The notes beneath the pieces are model-generated. The model did no database searches and was not told the origin of the DNA. It saw only the letters and a program-made list of their open reading frames with translations. The translations under genes were made by a program, and so were the position numbers. Positions 30,701-30,905 of a stretch of DNA of 30,905 nt are shown piece by piece. Origin of the DNA: Oscillibacter sp. (GTDB lineage Bacteria > Bacillota > Clostridia > Oscillospirales > Oscillospiraceae). The stretch's first letter is position 1; every line of letters begins with the position of its first letter. Where the stretch lies: contig VSMY01000017.1 in the NCBI GenBank assembly GCA_009773995.1, positions 1 to 30,905 of the forward strand. The letters run 5' to 3'.

Positions 30701-30905
30701 ATAGCTTCCGTCCAGCCGGGGGACCCAGATGACGCTGCTGAGGTCCACAGGCCGCTTAAAGGTGGCCAGGACCTGCTTGCTGTCCCACCAGTTGCCGTCG
30801 TTGTAGGAGTGGGAGGTCCAGTGGGTGCTGAAATCCCCGTCGGCCATAAACTCCGGCCGGAAGGGCCGGGAGGCGGGGTAGGCGGTGGGAGACACGTTGT
30901 TGGGA
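27746..30905 (-). CDS. M60-family (enhancin-like) metallopeptidase, N-terminus beyond window
   Basis: At least 1,049 residues, with the frame open to the last base. The visible start is a carbohydrate-binding F5/8 type C-like (CBM32) domain (MADGDFSTHWTSHSYN, WWDSKQVLATFKRPVDLSSV). After a ~200-residue spacer comes the M60 domain with HEIGHNMDKLGKAE, encoded around 29371, which is the HExxH-x8-E zinc site of gluzincin-type M60 enzymes. A following helix holds LFGWGVAHEIGHN and SGAFMYAAGNHIGIGY. Downstream are fibronectin III-like and Ig-like beta modules (VQGYEILRNGAPIAFTTEKT, LKVTVAPASGPFTVTVTDED). M60 enzymes cleave mucin-type O-glycoproteins in gut microbes. No signal peptide or anchor is inside the window. 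The downstream SLH protein is translationally coupled and may anchor it. Confidence 0.88.
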   Translation of the reverse strand, partial: PNNVSPTAYPASRPFRPEFMADGDFSTHWTSHSYNDGNWWDSKQVLATFKRPVDLSSVIWVPRLDGSYANNLRLYTVTVWRQGDDLNGPGVLASPNPLQGGKASDHNTWLAVGNNPAVTKFAVLPFEPVTDVVKIAVTIEQTAYTAVSLSELMFMEYDPARCLPDNIADLFADELRTALRPGVAQADVDALRQRLESGERNYYMNLDTLADELDLAEELLRSGTSSGVVLNGVQSRSGGEDGRKYQQGGSDLQPLGVAARAKQELTVYASGIPAGQKLTVCASQFHAEASAWRAEIGTLSNGRNVLTVPQIGSQNTPRGGSLYLTYGGPNPETIRLHIRRGTDVPVLELADWYAMSDSQRRGELDRYAGELETYVSGLSPAGASLQSDVFNVTEISTPTMLLSLPAAAVQSGAGRSRAERVETLYQAILAWEDVMHVCKTTQGIDKTYAQNDMRTRQNIRCMQMFSGAFMYAAGNHIGIGYGSCAGMVCGKPIASMGASDTANRLFGWGVAHEIGHNMDKLGKAEITNNLYSLMVQTYDGEQNTLASRLEKSGKYAAVFQKTAQGLPGDSSDVFVQLGLYWQLHLAYDDGAEPMDFYNRFFKAWKAGTYFGGEAGYQDRVARTASAVANRNLTEFFTRWGMTLSDGTRAALKNYPEEPRALWYLNDQSRRDRLAGVSQGQGTVSLTAALEGEKTVKLTIASNVTSGKVQGYEILRNGAPIAFTTEKTYTDVIGSANHRTFTYGVRAYDSLGNLIAEASAQELRIAYDKTVPADAYTLSRNGTTVTFAMKEETPVSGLKVTVAPASGPFTVTVTDEDGKTTTARSGDFKEGNQAVDDRSGYLTYLQKPGAEAADTRIWTYDAKTVTVTGVPEGANPQLISYAGDDVAFLERGAVGVLSKAYQYGTKAEQVIPAGTLIVTGTYRGDPAYLTVKIEGEFSRTVLTDGEDGVETTTETRWVDGKALFFAELPKDKKVCDISDGLFIFIPNVQREAELQGETSACGAAALLPARMRAVLSRTDQPALADSQRVTAETLWINTPGGEDLPAIELEEGE

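Overview
The window looks like a piece of a GC-rich Firmicutes chromosome, most likely a gut Clostridia of the Oscillospiraceae type (Flavonifractor/Lawsonibacter/Oscillibacter-like). The clues are strong AAGGAGG-type ribosome binding sites, sigma-A promoters (mostly with an extended TG-N -10), a glmS ribozyme, SLH surface domains, and GHKL/LytTR signalling. The lineage is an inference from style, not from a marker gene. Base 1 begins with C4-T11 and the first ~80 bases do not resemble the gene they run into, so this is probably a contig end. No tRNA, rRNA, CRISPR array, insertion sequence or phage gene was found.

Layout. 1-1928 (+): the 3' end of malQ, then a Kef/CPA2-type cation:proton antiporter. 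1983-7391 (-): an AraC regulator coupled to an EamA/DMT transporter, a small charged coiled-coil protein of unknown function, a LytTR response regulator with a GHKL sensor kinase, and an MBL-fold hydrolase. 7526-10854 (+): an operon of purine nucleoside phosphorylase, an MTA/SAH-type amidohydrolase and an iron alcohol dehydrogenase. 10952-11029: a 25-codon ORF with a strong ribosome binding site and its own terminator. 11138-12274: a class I/II aminotransferase. 12423-17323 (+): a hexitol operon of DeoR regulator, FruK-type 1-phosphofructokinase, MtlA mannitol PTS EIICBA and a SorE-like zinc dehydrogenase. 17368-19206 (-): glmS, with a glmS ribozyme in its leader and a perfect-consensus promoter. 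19780-22381 (+): pgi and mtlD. 22530-23609 (+): a secreted CapA-family protein. 23930-26609 (+): a sodium:solute symporter and an ACT-domain threonine ammonia-lyase. 26682-30905 (-): an M60 metallopeptidase (cut by the window end) translationally coupled to an SLH-domain protein.

How the genes work together. The centre of the window is a fructose-phosphate node. MtlA makes mannitol-1-phosphate, MtlD converts it to fructose-6-phosphate, and Pgi and GlmS both use fructose-6-phosphate. The mtlA operon does not carry mtlD. It carries a 1-phosphofructokinase and a dehydrogenase resembling L-sorbose-1-phosphate reductase, an enzyme that acts on the carbon next to the phosphate-bearing carbon. Because mannitol is symmetric, oxidation of mannitol-1-phosphate at C2 would give fructose-1-phosphate, which FruK would phosphorylate to fructose-1,6-bisphosphate. 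This suggests an undescribed second route for mannitol. The regulator promoter and the mtlD upstream region share the same inverted hexamers at the same spacing (TGATTG-N24-CAATCA), tying both branches into one predicted regulon.

Other points of interest are a glmS ribozyme with a large extra domain on P1 and an overlapping upstream ORF, a nucleoside-salvage operon whose last enzyme could dispose of an aldehyde, and a predicted surface mucin/glycoprotein-degrading M60/SLH pair.
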